Part shown: positions 45,274-55,485 of the stretch, one piece after another | Position numbering within the stretch: the stretch's first letter is position 1 | How the letters are laid out: each line of letters starts with the position of its first letter | Assembly: GCF_901875305.1 (NCBI RefSeq) | Contig: NZ_CABFLY010000006.1 | Coordinates: 117,204 to 181,203, forward strand | Reading direction: 5' to 3' | Origin: Rothia mucilaginosa | GTDB taxonomy: Bacteria > Actinomycetota > Actinomycetes > Actinomycetales > Micrococcaceae | DNA length: 64,000 nt | Program-made: the position numbers and the translations under genes | Notes under the pieces: generated by a model | The model's input: the letters and a program-made list of their open reading frames with translations, nothing else | Databases searched by the model: none | What the model was told of the DNA's origin: nothing

Positions 45274-46371
45274 CTAGCGGTTGGCCGCGGCAGGGGCCGA
45301 AGTAGCGGCCGGACGCGTGGCCGCAGGCTGCGGCTGAGCCGGCTGGGATGCGCGCGTGGTAGCGGCCGGCTGCGAGGGGGCCTTGGTAGCGGCTACCTCA
45401 TCCTCGTACCGAGGAGTCGGCGTGGGAGTAGGGGTCGGTGTGGGAGCCGCGCTCGTTGCATCCGCAGAAGGAGTCTCACTCGGCTCGGGGGTTGCAGTCG
45501 GGCTGGGGGCCGCAGCCTTAATCTCCTCCTCCGAAGCGTCACCGTAGTAGTCATGAATCGTAACCGGGGTCAAACCGCGCTCATCCAACAGACCCTTGAG
45601 CTTATCCAGAATCGGAACGATCGTCTCATAGTTCAGGTGGCCCAGAATAATCTGTTGCGGAAGCATGTAGCGTAGCGAACGCATGTAAATCACACGGGCG
45701 CTAGTCTTTGCCTCGTCGCCGGTCGTGCCGTTCCACATGACCGGGCGGGTAAAACCAATCTCACCGGCAGCCTTCAGCACGGCCTCGTTGTAACGGCCAT
45801 ACGGCGGGCGAAAGTACGGCTTCGACGAGACACCGAAGATACTCATAATCTCGTCCTCGTTGCGCTGCAACTCAGCCTTCACACCATCGGCATCCAGGGT
45901 AGTCAGGTCGGCGTGGTTGTACGTGTGGTTCGCAATCTGAATCTGACCGCTCTGAACCAGCGGGCGGAGCGCGTCAACATTATCCTTAAAACCCACGTAC
46001 GAGGCGTTAATAAAGAAAGTCAGACGCGTATTCGTGCGCTTAGAGAACTCAGCGTAGCCGCGAATCGCCTCGGGGCTGGCGCCATCATCAACCGTCCACG
46101 CAATATACTTTCCTTCACCCATAAGAGCGTTACCTACGCCCGGCCACTCACGCGGCTTATCAATCGGGTTGCCGGTGACGGACTGGGTCGGTGAATTCGT
46201 GGCGGCAGGCCGAGGAGTAGCGGTGGGGCTCTCGCTACCGGCCTGGTAGGGAGTAAAGTTGCCGCTCGTGCTGTCGTAGTCGTTGCCCGACTTCTTCGAG
46301 CAGGCTGCGATGAGCGGAAGCATAGCGGTGCCGAGCACAAAAAGTCGGCGGTTAGGCTGTGAGTGGATCAT
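45274..46371 (-). CDS. Polysaccharide deacetylase lipoprotein (copy 2)
   Basis: 365 residues from ATG 46371 with GGAAG just upstream; the frame extends to 46431 without a better start. RRLFVLGTAMLPLIAAC is a lipoprotein signal. The NodB domain follows a short linker: AWTVDDGA, HTYNHAD and FRPPYGRYN. A C-terminal tail of about 70 residues is rich in Pro, Thr and Ala (PTPTPTPTP), a wall-spanning or interaction region not present in copy 1. Catalytic residues are intact. A wall-glycan deacetylase role is inferred from the family; copy 1 and copy 2 share about 40-50% of the NodB motifs by eye. Confidence 0.88.
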   Translation of the reverse strand: MIHSQPNRRLFVLGTAMLPLIAACSKKSGNDYDSTSGNFTPYQAGSESPTATPRPAATNSPTQSVTGNPIDKPREWPGVGNALMGEGKYIAWTVDDGASPEAIRGYAEFSKRTNTRLTFFINASYVGFKDNVDALRPLVQSGQIQIANHTYNHADLTTLDADGVKAELQRNEDEIMSIFGVSSKPYFRPPYGRYNEAVLKAAGEIGFTRPVMWNGTTGDEAKTSARVIYMRSLRYMLPQQIILGHLNYETIVPILDKLKGLLDERGLTPVTIHDYYGDASEEEIKAAAPSPTATPEPSETPSADATSAAPTPTPTPTPTPRYEDEVAATKAPSQPAATTRASQPAQPQPAATRPAATSAPAAANR

Positions 46372-46559
46372 ATCTTCCAGGATAACGCCCGCACGGGTTC
46401 CGGAAGAACTTGAACGGCCCCGCCACCCCAAATAATGCGCATATCACAGTGACAGCCCGTCCTCACCCGCGTATTTAAAGGTATCGGTACGCTAGGCTCA
46501 GCGCGCCGGAGGACAGGCTCAGTTACACTAGTGGGGTAAGAGTCTGAGGGGATAACGAA

Positions 46560-47645
46560 TTGCGCAACCTAGTCAATGACGCCGCTGACGAGGCGGTTAA
46601 CATCGGTTACCGCGTAGCCGACCGCCTGCACCGATGGCGTGAAAAGCGCGCTATCGCCGCCGGCCGCGAACCGATTCTCGTCCCCAGCGAAGGGTACGGG
46701 CGAGTTGCCTCCGAAGGGAACCCGGGCTGGGTGCGTATCATTGCCCGAGCCCTCTACAACACAGTCGATCTTGAACGGCTCCTCCAGGTTGTTGAAGGTA
46801 CCCAAGACACCGCCAACCCCATGCGAGGCTGGCGCGCCTTCACCGCAATCGCCATGTCGGATGCACCGGTCACCATCGTTATCGGCGGCACCAAGTACGA
46901 GGCGTACACCGACCGCGGCGGCGTGCTCGACGTGAAGCTCACCATTGACCTGGAACCCGGCATGCATGAGGTCATCATGTACGTGCCCGGGTCGCGTGCC
47001 GTAGCTACCAGCGTTTATATCGTGCCGGAGTCGCAGAAACTGGGCGTCATCATGGATGTCGACGACACCGTGATGGTGACCATGCTGCCGCGTCCCCTAG
47101 TGGCCGCCTGGAACTCCTTCGTGCTTGACGAACACGCGCGCATCCCAACCCCCGGAATGGCCGTCATGACCGACCGTATTCGCCGTAGCGAGCCGAGCGC
47201 ACCGTTCATGTACCTGTCTACCGGCGCGTGGAACATCACCCCGACCCTGCGCCGATTCCTGAGCCGTAACGGCTACCCGCGCGGCACATTCCTCCTCACC
47301 GACTGGGGGCCGACCCCCGACCGCTGGTTCCGGTCCGGCACCAAGCATAAAGTGGATTCCCTGCAGCGCCTGGTTGAAGAGTTCCCGCAGATGAAGTGGA
47401 TTCTGGTTGGTGACGACGGGCAACGCGACCCGTACATCTACAACGGCTTCGCGGTACGCTACCCGGACAACGTGGCGGCCATCGTGATTCGCAACCTGAC
47501 GGTGGGGGAGTCCGTGCTCTCCTCGGGTCGCGTGTGGAGCGACCACCGCGCCGAGCAGATGATGCGCTCGCCCCTGTGGATTGAGGCTACAGATGGCGTG
47601 ACGCTCAGCAAGAAGCTACGTCATCTGGGGCTAATTGACTTCTAG
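46560..47645 (+). CDS. App1/DUF2183-type phosphatase domain protein
   Basis: 361 residues from TTG 46560, with GAGGGG 8 nt upstream. TACACT at 46524-46529 is a possible -10. After about 130 residues of mainly beta sequence comes LGVIMDVDDTVMVTML: the DxDxT motif of HAD-type phosphatases as found in App1, yeast phosphatidate phosphatase. FMYLSTGAWNITPTLRRFLSRNGYPRGTFLLTDWGPT and KWILVGDDGQRDPYIY complete the domain. The substrate may be phosphatidate or a related lipid phosphate; unproven. No signal peptide or membrane helix. Confidence 0.85.
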   Translation: MRNLVNDAADEAVNIGYRVADRLHRWREKRAIAAGREPILVPSEGYGRVASEGNPGWVRIIARALYNTVDLERLLQVVEGTQDTANPMRGWRAFTAIAMSDAPVTIVIGGTKYEAYTDRGGVLDVKLTIDLEPGMHEVIMYVPGSRAVATSVYIVPESQKLGVIMDVDDTVMVTMLPRPLVAAWNSFVLDEHARIPTPGMAVMTDRIRRSEPSAPFMYLSTGAWNITPTLRRFLSRNGYPRGTFLLTDWGPTPDRWFRSGTKHKVDSLQRLVEEFPQMKWILVGDDGQRDPYIYNGFAVRYPDNVAAIVIRNLTVGESVLSSGRVWSDHRAEQMMRSPLWIEATDGVTLSKKLRHLGLIDF

Positions 47646-47705
47646 ACGTTCTCACCGAGGCGCTTCTGCGCCCCTGTGTACCCCATATATGGATAGATGC
47701 CGTTG

Positions 47706-47740
47706 AAGGCCGACCACCCCCAGTGCGGGTGGTCGGCCTT
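47706..47740 (+). terminator. Terminator after App1-like gene
   Basis: AAGGCCGACCACCC pairs with GGGTGGTCGGCCTT, followed by TGTAGTC. Confidence 0.85.
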
Positions 47741-47834
47741 TGTAGTCTTCGTGGTGTGTGGTGTGTGAGGTTGCGGTGAGAGTGCCCCAAATTCGTCCTG
47801 TAGATTCCGGTTTATCCGTTAGATTGTGGGGTGT

Positions 47835-48130
47835 TTAAGGATTAACCAACTTAAACCAACGACACACCGGCGGCTCCTGGAGAGTTAAAAATCTTTTGTA
47901 CAGCTTTAATCACACACCTTCACCGCGGTCAGCCCTCAGGTTTAGCCCCTATTAAGAAAACCTGTTCGTCTTTAAAGCCCTGTCGTTCCGCGTCATGATG
48001 GGCGAGTATGAAACCTTCCCTTAAATCAAGCCCGAGGAATACGGCCTCCGATGTCTTAAAATGCCATAGAGGTTAAAAGCACCTTAAGAAACGAGTGGGG
48101 AGGGGCGTTCAAAATAGCGCCCCACTTAAA
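47835..48130. other. AT-rich cluster of TTAA motifs upstream of nrd
   Basis: About a dozen TTAA tetramers in under 300 bp (for example near 47835, 47842, 47851, 47885, 47905, 47952, 47972, 48021, 48056, 48073, 48084 and 48126), often as CTTAAA or GTTAAA. A GC-rich genome would give about one. No gene is supported here. Confidence 0.7.
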
Positions 48131-48137
48131 CCCCACC

Positions 48138-48146
48138 TGTGGATAA
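48138..48146 (-). promoter_or_regulatory. DnaA box 1
   Basis: TGTGGATAA, the exact complement of the consensus TTATCCACA. Confidence 0.75.
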
Positions 48147-48192
48147 CCCCGCGAGGCCCCCGAAAATCCGGCGGATTCCGCCCAGGGGTGGA

Positions 48193-48201
48193 TGTGGATA
48201 A
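48193..48201 (-). promoter_or_regulatory. DnaA box 2
   Basis: A second perfect TGTGGATAA, 55 bp from the first and in the same orientation. A weaker relative, TGTGGGTTT, lies near 48234. Confidence 0.75.
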
Positions 48202-48266
48202 GCTGTCGAAGCACCCCATGAAGTGGGTTCAACTGTGGGTTTATCGAACGAAACACGACCCCCACA

Positions 48267-48313
48267 CCACATCATCTTGTGGTGCAGAAATCTATTGGCA
48301 CTAGATGTAGTAT
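48267..48313. promoter_or_regulatory. Paired NrdR boxes
   Basis: CCACATCATCTTGTGG (48267-48282) and GCACTAGATGTAGTAT (48298-48313) both fit the NrdR pattern acaCwAtATaTwGtgt. Their centres are 31 bp apart, the spacing typical of NrdR operators. An AT-rich TATTAATACT immediately after may be the -10, so bound NrdR would block transcription of nrdHIEF when dATP is high. Confidence 0.8.
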
Positions 48314-48335
48314 TAATACTCGGTTCCACCGCTGA

Positions 48336-48350
48336 GGCCCCTCAGGGGCC
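48336..48350 (+). other. Hairpin in nrd leader
   Basis: GGCCCC-tca-GGGGCC within the 5' leader of nrdH. No T-run; role unknown. Confidence 0.4.
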
Positions 48351-48506
48351 CGCCCCGAAGAACCGCGAGGCAGTTATCAAGCCCCTGCACGACGGGCTGT
48401 ACCGCCCCGGCAGAGTAGAGGTACGACGGTGGAGCCTCTAGGAAAACACGCCAGAAGCATTCACAAGATACACCCGCCTGAGCGGGAGAAAGTAAGAGGC
48501 ACTCTC

Positions 48507-48731
48507 ATGGTAGTGACCGTGTACACCAAGCCCCAGTGCGTTCAGTGCAACATGACCTACCGCGCCCTCGACGCGAAGGGTATCAGCTACATCAAGGTTG
48601 ATATCACCGAAGACGCTCAGGCCCTTGAAATGGTTAAGTCCCTCGGCTACCTGCAGGCACCCGTCGTCATTGCAGGCGAGGAGCACTGGTCCGGTTTCCG
48701 CCCCGATAAGATCAACGCCCTGGAAGCGTAA
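48507..48731 (+). CDS. nrdH: Glutaredoxin-like protein NrdH
   Basis: 74 residues from ATG 48507. TVYTKPQCVQCNMTYRALDAKGI contains the CVQC redox pair of NrdH, and GYLQAPVVIAGEEHWSGFRPDKI the cis-Pro and WSGFRP blocks. NrdH reduces the class Ib ribonucleotide reductase, itself being reduced by thioredoxin reductase. The open frame extends further upstream, but this start gives the family length. First gene of nrdHIEF. Confidence 0.96.
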   Translation: MVVTVYTKPQCVQCNMTYRALDAKGISYIKVDITEDAQALEMVKSLGYLQAPVVIAGEEHWSGFRPDKINALEA

Positions 48732-48805
48732 ATCCAGCCGAAACCCCCATCAACGGAATCGGCGTCACACAGCCATATCGGCACATACGAAGTAAGGAGC
48801 TCACG

Positions 48806-49336
48806 TTGAGTACCGTCCTCACGCCCAACCCCGCAGATGAACACGCAGAAATCCGCAAGATTCTTATGGATGCGCGTAATTCCTCTGAGGGTCGAGCGAC
48901 CGAGGTCCTGACGGACGCATCCGCGCCGCTCGTCGTGTATTTCTCCTCCATCTCTGGCAACACCCACAAGTTCGTGGAGAAGCTTCATGCTCGCCGTCTC
49001 CGCCTGCCCCTGCGCACCGGCGAAGACACCCTGGTGCTCGATGAGCCCTTCGTGCTGATCGTCCCCACCTATGGCAAGCCCGAAGGCGCAGGCAATGTTC
49101 CCCCGCAGGTGGTAAAGTTCCTGAACGTGGATCAGAACCGCGCGAACATGCTCGGTGTGATTGGATCCGGCAACACTAACTTTGGCCCGCTCTTCGGTAT
49201 CGCGGCAGATATCGTCGCGAAGAAGTGCAATGTGCCCGTGCTCTTCAAGTTTGAGCTCATGGGTACCGAAGCAGATGTAGAAAAAGTCAACGAAGGATTG
49301 GAAGCATTTTGGACGCAAAACTGCCCTCAGCACTAG
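48806..49336 (+). CDS. nrdI: Flavodoxin-like NrdI
   Basis: 176 residues from TTG 48806, with AAGGAG 6 nt upstream. [18 protein letters not shown] is the FMN phosphate loop, and [21 protein letters not shown] the second flavin loop. NrdI feeds oxidant to build the dimanganese-tyrosyl radical in NrdF. About 30 extra residues precede the flavodoxin fold. Overlaps nrdE by 28 nt, so they are probably translationally coupled. Confidence 0.95.
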   Translation: MSTVLTPNPADEHAEIRKILMDARNSSEGRATEVLTDASAPLVVYFSSISGNTHKFVEKLHARRLRLPLRTGEDTLVLDEPFVLIVPTYGKPEGAGNVPPQVVKFLNVDQNRANMLGVIGSGNTNFGPLFGIAADIVAKKCNVPVLFKFELMGTEADVEKVNEGLEAFWTQNCPQH

Positions 49337-51489
49337 AAACTCTCGGTGCGAGCCACACCGGCAACACCGTACCCGAGAAGTTCCGGGGGATGAGCTACCA
49401 CGAGCTGAACGCTCTGCTGAACCTCTACGATGAGAACGGCAAGATTCAGTTCGACGCCGACCGCCAGGCAGCACGTCAGTACTTCCTGCAGCACGTCAAC
49501 AACAACACCGTGTTCTTCCACGACCTGGAAGAGAAGATTGAGTACCTAATCGAGAACCAGTACTACGAGCCGGAACTCTTCGAGAAGTACAACTTCCAGT
49601 TCATCAAGAACCTGTTCAAGCGTGCCTACGCCGTGAAGTTCCGCTTCCCTACCTTCCTGGGTGCCTTCAAGTTCTACACCTCCTACGCGCTCAAGACCTT
49701 CGACGGTCAGCGCTACCTGGAGCGTTTCGAGGACCGCGTCTGCATGGTGGCACTGCTACTGGCAGAAGGTAACGAGAAGCTGGCCGAGGAAATTGTGGAT
49801 GAGATCATCTCGGGCCGCTTCCAGCCGGCTACCCCGACTTTCCTCAACGCGGGCAAGAAGCAGCGTGGCGAGCTGGTCTCCTGCTTCCTGCTGCGCATGG
49901 AAGACAACATGGAGTCCATCGGCCGCTCCATCAACTCGGCCCTGCAGCTCTCCAAGCGCGGCGGCGGCGTGGCATTCGCCCTGACCAACCTGCGCGAATC
50001 CGGTGCGCCCATCAAGAAGATTGAGAACCAGTCTTCGGGCGTTATCCCCGTCATGAAGCTGCTGGAGGACGCCTTCTCCTACGCAAACCAGCTCGGCGCA
50101 CGTCAGGGTGCCGGTGCCGTGTATCTGCACGCGCACCACCCCGACATCTACGCCTTCCTGGACACCAAGCGTGAGAACGCCGACGAGAAAATCCGCATCA
50201 AGACCCTCTCCCTGGGCGTCGTCATCCCTGATATCACCTTCGAGCTGGCCAAGAAGAACGAGGACATGTACCTCTTCTCCCCGTACGATGTGGAACGCAT
50301 CTACGGCGTGCCCTTCTCTGACATTAACGTCACCGAGAAGTACTACGAGATGGTCGATGATGCACGCATCACCAAGACCAAGATTAACGCTCGTGAGTTC
50401 TTCCAGACCATCGCGGAGATTCAGTTCGAGTCTGGCTACCCGTACGTGATGTTCGAGGACACCGTCAACCGCGCGAACCCCATCGCCGGTAAGGTCATCA
50501 TGTCGAACCTCTGCTCCGAGATTCTGCAGGTTTCTGAGGCCTCCACCTACCATGCCGACCTCGGCTACGAGACCGTCGGTAAGGACATCTCCTGCAACCT
50601 CGGTTCGCTGAACATCGCCCTCACCATGGACGGCGACGACTTCGGTAAGACCGTGGAGACCGCAATCCGTGCGCTGACCTCCGTCTCGGACCAGTCCGAC
50701 ATCCGCTCCGTGCCGTCCATCGAGCGTGGCAACAAGATGAGCCACGCCGTGGGCCTGGGCCAGATGAACCTGCACGGCTACCTGGCACGCGAGCACGTCT
50801 TCTACGGCTCCGAAGAGGCGCTGGACTTCACCAACATGTACTTCTACACCGTGGCCTATCACGCAATCCGCACCTCCATGTTGCTCGCTAAGGAGCGCGG
50901 TGAGCGTTTCGAGGGCTTCGAGAACTCGAAGTACGCATCCGGTGAGTTCTTTGCCAAGTACATCGAGAAGGAATGGGCGCCGCAGACCGAGCGCACCCGC
51001 GAGCTGTTCGCCAAGCACCACATCCCCACCCGCGAGGAGTGGATCCAGCTGGCAGCGGACGTCGCACAGCACGGCATGTACAACCAGAACCTGCAGGCTG
51101 TTCCGCCGACCGGCTCGATTTCCTACATCAACGGTTCGACCTCTTCGATTCACCCGATTGCCTCGAAGATTGAGATCCGCAAGGAAGGCAAGCTCGGCCG
51201 CGTCTACTACCCGGCACCGTACATGACCAACGACAACCTGGAGTACTACCAGGACTCCTACGAAATTGGTTACGAGAAGATCATCGACACCTACGCCGTG
51301 GCAACCCAGCACGTGGACCAGGGCCTGTCGCTGACCCTCTTCTTCCGTGATACCGCCACCACCCGCGATATTAACCGTGCCCAGATTTATGCATGGCGTA
51401 AGGGCATCAAGACCATCTACTACATCCGTCTGCGTCAGATGGCTCTTGAGGGTACCGAGGTTGAAGGCTGCGTATCCTGCATGCTCTAG
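49309..51489 (+). CDS. nrdE: Class Ib ribonucleotide reductase alpha subunit
   Basis: 726 residues from TTG 49309 inside nrdI; ATG 49389 would remove conserved N-terminal sequence. [28 protein letters not shown] is the NrdE N-terminus. Core blocks [23 protein letters not shown] (an active-site Cys region) and SNLCSEILQ (radical-bearing Cys) are present. The C-terminal redox pair is C721-x2-C724 (EGCVSCML). The N-terminal ATP-cone of class Ia enzymes is absent, as expected for NrdE. Reduces NDPs to dNDPs with NrdF, using electrons from NrdH. Confidence 0.97.
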   Translation: MDAKLPSALETLGASHTGNTVPEKFRGMSYHELNALLNLYDENGKIQFDADRQAARQYFLQHVNNNTVFFHDLEEKIEYLIENQYYEPELFEKYNFQFIKNLFKRAYAVKFRFPTFLGAFKFYTSYALKTFDGQRYLERFEDRVCMVALLLAEGNEKLAEEIVDEIISGRFQPATPTFLNAGKKQRGELVSCFLLRMEDNMESIGRSINSALQLSKRGGGVAFALTNLRESGAPIKKIENQSSGVIPVMKLLEDAFSYANQLGARQGAGAVYLHAHHPDIYAFLDTKRENADEKIRIKTLSLGVVIPDITFELAKKNEDMYLFSPYDVERIYGVPFSDINVTEKYYEMVDDARITKTKINAREFFQTIAEIQFESGYPYVMFEDTVNRANPIAGKVIMSNLCSEILQVSEASTYHADLGYETVGKDISCNLGSLNIALTMDGDDFGKTVETAIRALTSVSDQSDIRSVPSIERGNKMSHAVGLGQMNLHGYLAREHVFYGSEEALDFTNMYFYTVAYHAIRTSMLLAKERGERFEGFENSKYASGEFFAKYIEKEWAPQTERTRELFAKHHIPTREEWIQLAADVAQHGMYNQNLQAVPPTGSISYINGSTSSIHPIASKIEIRKEGKLGRVYYPAPYMTNDNLEYYQDSYEIGYEKIIDTYAVATQHVDQGLSLTLFFRDTATTRDINRAQIYAWRKGIKTIYYIRLRQMALEGTEVEGCVSCML

Positions 51490-51545
51490 GCCCGAATGCT
51501 GTGATGCATTCAGCTTGAGCTGGCACACTATAACTAAAGACTGGA

Positions 51546-52613
<1,068 letters not shown>

Positions 52614-52813
52614 GGGTTCACATTAACCGACCGTAGGCGGCTGTGTCGCCTTGATTTTCTGGGGAATACGCCCCAGGCTACACCAGGCGAACACCCCTAA
52701 TATCGGTTGATTGTGTCCTCATTATGTCCTCCTATTACAGAGGTACGAGGGCACAAAAAATAAGCCCCTTCAGCACCTGATTTCTCAGGTACTGAAGGGG
52801 CTTATCAGCTAGT
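52614..52813. other. nrdF-prophage junction region
   Basis: Contains CTGGGG-aatacg-CCCCAG (52659-52676), possibly ending nrd transcription, then the large terminator. The prophage boundary must lie here or close by. No tRNA fragment or obvious att core could be identified from one side only. Confidence 0.45.
52759..52806. terminator. Bidirectional terminator at prophage edge
   Basis: ATAAGCCCCTTCAG and CTGAAGGGGCTTAT arms with an inner ACCTGA/TCAGGT stem, bordered by A-runs on the left. It terminates the leftward phage operon and possibly nrdF read-through. Confidence 0.88.
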
Positions 52814-53167
52814 CTACTTTTCCGGTGCGGCGGGTGCAGAGGGCTTGTCGAGCAGATACTTGCTGAGCTGCTCGCTAGCCGTCGGGTCGTAGTGGTCGCC
52901 GTTCGGGTTAGCCGGTGCAGCAGGCGCAGGCATGATACTCACTGCCTGCGTGACTACAGCGTTAGCGAGTGCGTCGATGTCGATAGGCTCTGCGTGCGGG
53001 CGGACGTTCAGGATAGCCACTACAAGTGCGAATACGGCGGGGATGAGCGGCAGGTAGGTTGCGAGCTGTTCGCCGGTGATGATGCCGTTGGTGACGAAGA
53101 TTGCGCCAATGGTGGCGGCGACGCCGTAGATTGCTGCGCGGAGGGATGCGAGCTTCTGTGCGGTCAT
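52814..53167 (-). CDS. Phage holin
   Basis: 117 residues. Two hydrophobic segments (about 9-29, AAIYGVAATIGAIFVTNGI, and 37-55, YLPLIPAVFALVVAILNVR) are separated by a short loop. A polar, Pro/Ala-rich tail follows. It comes directly after the endolysin gene, the place for a holin in actinophage lysis cassettes. It would form membrane lesions that let the amidase reach the wall. Family match is by layout and size. Confidence 0.78.
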   Translation of the reverse strand: MTAQKLASLRAAIYGVAATIGAIFVTNGIITGEQLATYLPLIPAVFALVVAILNVRPHAEPIDIDALANAVVTQAVSIMPAPAAPANPNGDHYDPTASEQLSKYLLDKPSAPAAPEK

Positions 53168-53191
53168 AATTTTATTTTCTCCTTTTGGTTA

Positions 53192-54091
53192 TTAGAATCC
53201 GGTGCCCCAGGTGGTGTCCTCGCGGCCGTCGTTAGGGCCAACAGCAACATATCGACGAGCGCCACCCCATGAAACGTAGGACAACCACACGTAGCCGTTG
53301 TTCGCGACATACCCGTCGAAGTTGAAGCCGCTGCCAGCGGTGTAGTATCCCAACGCCACCGAATCTACCTCGGTGTCAGCAGATACCTCCAACCGTCGGT
53401 CAGCAGTGAACCAACCGCGGGCGTTGTACCAGACGCCGTTCGGGAGCGGGGTGGGGCCTGCCGGCTGTGCGGGGGCTGCCTGCTGCGGGGCCGGTGCCGG
53501 CGGCGCGCCGTTAGCGATGTTGGCGGTGCCGTTACGGTGGGCCTGGACTCGTTCGATGAAGTAGTCGTAGGGGAAGCCGTAGCCGGGGTCCGTGTGGTCA
53601 GATTCTCGGAAGACGCGACTGATTGCGGCGTGAGAGGTGATACCCTTCTCGCCAGCGGCGAGCTGTGCGTCGGTGAGGATGCGTACAGGGATGCCGTGGC
53701 GTGCGCAGATGTCTGCGGTGAGGGCGGCGACCAGCTCCAGCAGGGATCGCGAGTAGTCGTCGAACCACTCGTTGCGGCTCTGTGAGGCGCGGCCGGCCAT
53801 CTCGATGTGGATGCCGTGGGCGTTGCCAGTGGGCATAGCGGCCCAGGCATAATCGCCCTCGTTCACGCACTGGAAGATTTCAGTGTCGCCGACGACGTAG
53901 TGTGCGGAGGTCTGAGCCTCGGTGCGGGAGAACCAGCCGGTCGCGATGTTACGGGCGACGGTAGAATTCTCGGGAGTTTCCATAGTATGGAGGACGACCC
54001 AGGGACTCTTGCGGGTGTAATATCCGTCATCGTGGTTGGGGCTCGGAGCCAGTTCGGTCACGAGCTTGCTGTCGGGCTCGAGGAGGAGCAT
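53192..54091 (-). CDS. Endolysin: N-acetylmuramoyl-L-alanine amidase with SH3-like domain
   Basis: 299 residues from ATG 54091. Amidase_2 domain (about 20-185): PWVVLHTMETPE (first Zn His), AHYVVGDTEIFQCV, NAHGIHIEMAG and ITSHAAISRV...SDHTDPGYGFPYDYFI (second Zn His and catalytic Asp/His region). After a Pro/Ala-rich linker the last 80 residues (VWYNARGWFTADRRLEVSADT...VWLSYVSWGGARRYVAVG) look like an SH3-type wall-binding domain. It cleaves the sugar-peptide bond of host peptidoglycan at lysis. Lies next to the holin. Confidence 0.92.
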   Translation of the reverse strand: MLLLEPDSKLVTELAPSPNHDDGYYTRKSPWVVLHTMETPENSTVARNIATGWFSRTEAQTSAHYVVGDTEIFQCVNEGDYAWAAMPTGNAHGIHIEMAGRASQSRNEWFDDYSRSLLELVAALTADICARHGIPVRILTDAQLAAGEKGITSHAAISRVFRESDHTDPGYGFPYDYFIERVQAHRNGTANIANGAPPAPAPQQAAPAQPAGPTPLPNGVWYNARGWFTADRRLEVSADTEVDSVALGYYTAGSGFNFDGYVANNGYVWLSYVSWGGARRYVAVGPNDGREDTTWGTGF

Positions 54092-54097
54092 GTTTCC

Positions 54098-55420
54098 CTA
54101 CTTTCCGATAGTGTCAGTATTGATTTCCAGCTTCACAGCCACGCCCATGTCGGTGGCGCGGTGAGGGGTGGGGATGTCGACGGTCATGTTTGAGGTGCCG
54201 CTGATGTCGTGAGCCCACTTCTCGATTGCGAAGCCGTAGCGGGGCGTTTTGCCCTTGTACTCCGCCTGCGCAATGTTCGAGCTCAGGATGAGGTGGTGCG
54301 CCCAATTCGTAACGAAGAAGTCCGCAGCCTCGGAAGGCTTAGCCTCACCATCTACGCAGTCGTGCCAGGAGCTGGAAGCACTGCGGCACCCGGTGACCTG
54401 CGAGGAATGGCCGACGAGAACCACGCCATGGCCGCCATTCTCCTGAGCAGTGCACGAGGCGAGCATGTTGCGGCCACCACGGACGAAGAAGCCAGCGCCG
54501 GCGGCAGTGAAACGGTGCATATTAGAGGTGTCCCAGATACTCCCGGTCTTACCCTCCACACCACCGATGGAGCGGCGGTTATACCAGGCCTTGCAGCCAA
54601 TCAGCGTGGTATTAGTCGCGTAAACCTCGAAGCCTGCCGACGTGCCGCCGGCGATGTTGGCCCCTGATACGTCGACAGCGTCGAGGATATTGTCCGCCGC
54701 ACCAATTTCACGGCGACCAGCCGTCACAGAGGTGATGTGCTCCGGCGACTTGCCAATCACCACGCCAGCACCCAGAGTTCGGCGGACACGGATATTTCGC
54801 AGCTGGCATCCCTGGTCATCCAGGCCGAGGACTGCTACGCCGAAAGCGACGTCCCAGATGAGGACATTCTCGATACGGTGAGCGGCGTCAGGCTCTGCCG
54901 GGTTATCCCCCAGCTCGGTATGCAAGAGGATGCCGCCGATATTCGGGTGCATGCCATCCTGACCAGGGCGCGGAGTCGCCGACGAAACGTGCGACGGGCG
55001 AGGATGGGAGCTCTTGATCCACAAATCCGAGACACCCATCAACAGATTGTCCTTGCCGATACGCGGGGTGAGCCAGGTGCCAGCATGAATAATCGCCGTC
55101 TTCTGCTCCGAACCAGCCCCAGTGTCTGCGAAAATCACAGTCGACTCACGACCAGCACCCTGCAGGTGCACGCCGCCCAGCAGCTCAATGAACGGCGCGG
55201 ACACGCGGTACGCACCAGCAGGCAGATGCACGGTGCCGCCACCAGCCTCATGCACACGGCGAATCGCGCCGTTAATCGCCGCGGTAGAGTCTGTGGCGCC
55301 GGTCGGGTCTGCGCCAGCATCCACCACGTTCACAGTGCGGTGAGTAGCCACGGCAGGCACCGGCGGCTGAGATTCAGGTGCAGATGTAGCAGTCTCTACA
55401 ACGTCGACAACATATTTCAT
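54098..55420 (-). CDS. Phage right-handed beta-helix (pectate-lyase-like) protein
   Basis: About 440 residues from ATG 55420; ATG 55423 is adjacent but only 3 nt from AGGAGG, so the inner Met has better spacing. VNVVDAGADPTGATDSTAAINGAIRRVHEAGGGTVHLPAGAYRVS is the start of the Pectate_lyase_3 fold. Repeated turns with NTTLIGCKAWYN, NMLASCTAQENGGHGVVLVG and SSQVTGCRSAS are parallel beta-helix rungs. In phages such proteins are tail spikes or fibres that bind, and sometimes cleave, surface glycans. Catalytic residues cannot be assigned by eye. It lies between tail and lysis genes. Confidence 0.8.
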   Translation of the reverse strand: MKYVVDVVETATSAPESQPPVPAVATHRTVNVVDAGADPTGATDSTAAINGAIRRVHEAGGGTVHLPAGAYRVSAPFIELLGGVHLQGAGRESTVIFADTGAGSEQKTAIIHAGTWLTPRIGKDNLLMGVSDLWIKSSHPRPSHVSSATPRPGQDGMHPNIGGILLHTELGDNPAEPDAAHRIENVLIWDVAFGVAVLGLDDQGCQLRNIRVRRTLGAGVVIGKSPEHITSVTAGRREIGAADNILDAVDVSGANIAGGTSAGFEVYATNTTLIGCKAWYNRRSIGGVEGKTGSIWDTSNMHRFTAAGAGFFVRGGRNMLASCTAQENGGHGVVLVGHSSQVTGCRSASSSWHDCVDGEAKPSEAADFFVTNWAHHLILSSNIAQAEYKGKTPRYGFAIEKWAHDISGTSNMTVDIPTPHRATDMGVAVKLEINTDTIGK

Positions 55421-55485
55421 CATTACCTCCTTCAATAAAGGGCGGGGCGACCAATCTGATAGGTCTCCCCGTCCTCACCTAATTT

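Noticed and set aside
44380..45675. 431-residue plus-strand frame over the DsbA-like gene and intergenic DNA
   Set aside because: Covers a terminator and parts of two real minus-strand genes, and looks like Arg/Leu/Gln-rich translation of the complement.
47835..48201. Chromosomal origin of replication
   Set aside because: Only two perfect DnaA boxes and no dnaA-dnaN neighbourhood; a regulatory role for nrd is simpler.
52614..52813. Prophage attachment site
   Set aside because: The other end of the prophage is outside the window, so no direct repeat can be verified.
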